A stretch of 46,971 nucleotides of DNA from a virus. The translations under genes and the position numbers were made by a program. Position 1 is the stretch's first letter. The number at the start of each line of letters is the position of its first letter. The notes under the pieces are model-generated. The model did no database searches. It was given only the letters and a program-made list of their open reading frames with translations, and had not been told where the DNA came from. Shown piece after piece: positions 45,755 through 46,971 of the stretch. The stretch lies in IMG/VR virus record IMGVR_UViG_3300009093_000020, positions 1 to 46,971 of that record. One strand, 5' to 3'.

Positions 45755-46971
45755 ACATCGAACTGACGGCAGAAGATGAAGTGGCATTGCGTGAGGCGTT
45801 TCCGCCAAAGGAAACGGAGACGCTGGGGACGCAGCTTAACCGCAAGCTGATAAAGATGCCGCCCCCGCCCCCGATGCGGCAGAAGCCCTTGGCGCCGAAG
45901 ACAAGCATCGTCACAGGTACATGGGGCGAGCATCGGCCTAATGCGCCAACGCTCCCCATGGCGGGCGATGTACCGGCCTGGGTGCCACTCTTGAAAGAGT
46001 TCGGCTATCCGCCGGACGTGCTCGTTCTCGACTTCGAGTGTTACTTCGATGATGAATACTCAATGGGTCGTAAGGCCAATGCCCTGTCCACCTATGAATA
46101 CGTCACTGATCCCCGCTTTGAAGTCCTGTGCCTGGGCCGGCTGACAATGCACTCGCATTCGCCGTTTGCCAGCTATGGCGTGAATGATCGCACTTGCTGT
46201 CCCATGACTGAAGCACAGGTGGCCGGCGATCTGAAGTGGATGCAGCATGAGTATGGCCAGAACTTGGAACGTGCAACCGTCGTGATGCAAAACGCGAAGT
46301 TCGATGCTACGGTCCTGGCCGTTCGTTATGGCATCTTCCCGCCCTTCATCATTGATACCCTGGGGCTGGCGCGACATTGCCACACCCGGCAAAAGAACGG
46401 GCTGGAACAACTGGCCGAGCAGTATGGTCTGGAAGAGAAGGGCGAGACAGAAGAGTTTCGCGGCGTGACATTTCGCAATCGCGTGAAGCGGGTCAAGAGC
46501 CGCAAGAAGGGGCCGAAGCTACCGCTGCCGGTTCCGAAAATCACGGATGAGCAGCAGCGCAAGCTATCCGCTTACTGCTGCAATGACGTGATGCGGGAAT
46601 GGGAATTGTTCACGATCCTGCTGCCGAAGCTGAGCAACCCGAAGGTCGAGCTTCGCCTGATGCAGCACACAATCGAACTTTATACCAAGCCCTCACTGCG
46701 GCTGGATTTCGACAAGGGTGCCGAACTGATAGGCATTTTCGAGGGGGAAGTGTCCAAAGTCCTGGCCGGCGTGGATTGCACGCATGAGCAGATCAGTGGA
46801 GACCACAGCTTCGGCGGGTTGTTGAGCGAAGCCGTTAAGGACGCGGGGGATAACCCCACGGCCTACTACAAGTTCGGCAAACGCGGGGCGATCCTGGCGA
46901 TCGCTAAGACCGATCCTGAGCGGGAGAAACTGCTCAACCATGAATCGCCCCGCGTTCGTGCGCTGATGGAA
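45751..46971 (+). CDS. polA: DNA polymerase I (family A), N-terminal part
   Basis: The first 407 codons of the polymerase, running off the right edge; 366 of them lie before the terminal repeat. A complete 3'-5' exonuclease domain is seen: Exo I L-D94-F-E96-C-Y, Exo II about N181-A-K-F-D185, and Exo III Y275-C-C-N-D279. The first 85 residues are an extra Pro-rich region. The ATG at 45751 overlaps the methyltransferase stop (ATGA). The polymerase motifs are on the other side of the circle junction, at 340-1030. Confidence 0.95.
   Translation, partial: MNIELTAEDEVALREAFPPKETETLGTQLNRKLIKMPPPPPMRQKPLAPKTSIVTGTWGEHRPNAPTLPMAGDVPAWVPLLKEFGYPPDVLVLDFECYFDDEYSMGRKANALSTYEYVTDPRFEVLCLGRLTMHSHSPFASYGVNDRTCCPMTEAQVAGDLKWMQHEYGQNLERATVVMQNAKFDATVLAVRYGIFPPFIIDTLGLARHCHTRQKNGLEQLAEQYGLEEKGETEEFRGVTFRNRVKRVKSRKKGPKLPLPVPKITDEQQRKLSAYCCNDVMREWELFTILLPKLSNPKVELRLMQHTIELYTKPSLRLDFDKGAELIGIFEGEVSKVLAGVDCTHEQISGDHSFGGLLSEAVKDAGDNPTAYYKFGKRGAILAIAKTDPEREKLLNHESPRVRALME
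46849..46971. repeat. Right copy of 123-bp terminal direct repeat
   Basis: Identical to bases 1-123; removing one copy closes the molecule and restores one uninterrupted polymerase gene. Confidence 0.95.

Overview
The window is an essentially complete tailed-phage (Caudoviricetes) genome of about 46.85 kb. Bases 1-123 are repeated exactly at 46849-46971, so the sequence closes into a circle of 46,848 bp (or a circularly permuted map). The family A DNA polymerase gene is cut in two by the arbitrary start point: its 5' part begins at 45751 and its 3' part ends at 1167. Host rRNA, ribosomal protein and housekeeping genes are absent and the packing is phage-like, with many ATGA stop/start overlaps. 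The virion genes suggest a short-tailed (podovirus-like) particle: terminase, portal, scaffold and capsid are followed by an adaptor, a large beta-rich nozzle/stopper-like protein, one fibre and three internal-type proteins. I see no tape measure, tube or baseplate genes. The host cannot be named; lipobox proteins would suit a diderm bacterium.

Layout. (1) Plus strand, 37653 to the window end and on through 1-12622: accessory and early genes, then replication. The accessory part (37.6-43 kb) has a small HTH gene, tiny membrane proteins, a zinc-ribbon amidoligase, a class II glutamine amidotransferase, a Xer-like tyrosine recombinase and an extremely acidic small protein. The replication part holds DNA polymerase I, a DEDDh exonuclease, a RuvC-like resolvase, a Cas4/RecB-like nuclease, a Sak4-like RecA-fold ATPase, a GroES-like co-chaperonin, a candidate ssDNA-binding protein, a primase-helicase and nucleotide-pool enzymes (MazG-like; dGTP diphosphohydrolase/DUF4406 fusion). 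(2) Minus strand, 37060 down to 12536: late genes in the order leader RNA, glycosyltransferase, terminases, portal, second glycosyltransferase, scaffold, capsid, decoration, neck/tail, fibre, internal proteins. The two arms diverge from a control region at 37.03-37.65 kb and converge with overlapping 3' ends at 12.54-12.62 kb.

Regulation. Two late promoters on the minus strand (37032-37060 and 28850-28878) share the pattern TTTGCTT, a run containing AAAATGT, then TATAAT. Three plus-strand promoters share TTGCC(A/C/G), a 16-17 base spacer and TA(T/C)ACT; the one before the HTH gene has a palindrome over its -10. Genes in the 37.9-42.7 kb region share the ribosome-binding leader GGAGCGGA(GA) or a close variant.

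Most interesting points: the amidoligase/amidotransferase pair with small acidic and membrane peptides close by; a tRNA-like element followed by two hairpins forming the 5' leader of the late transcript; a second aberrant tRNA-like gene before the primase; a possible +1 frameshift at the start of the fibre gene; and a +1-frame gene overlapping the acidic protein gene. No endolysin could be recognised.
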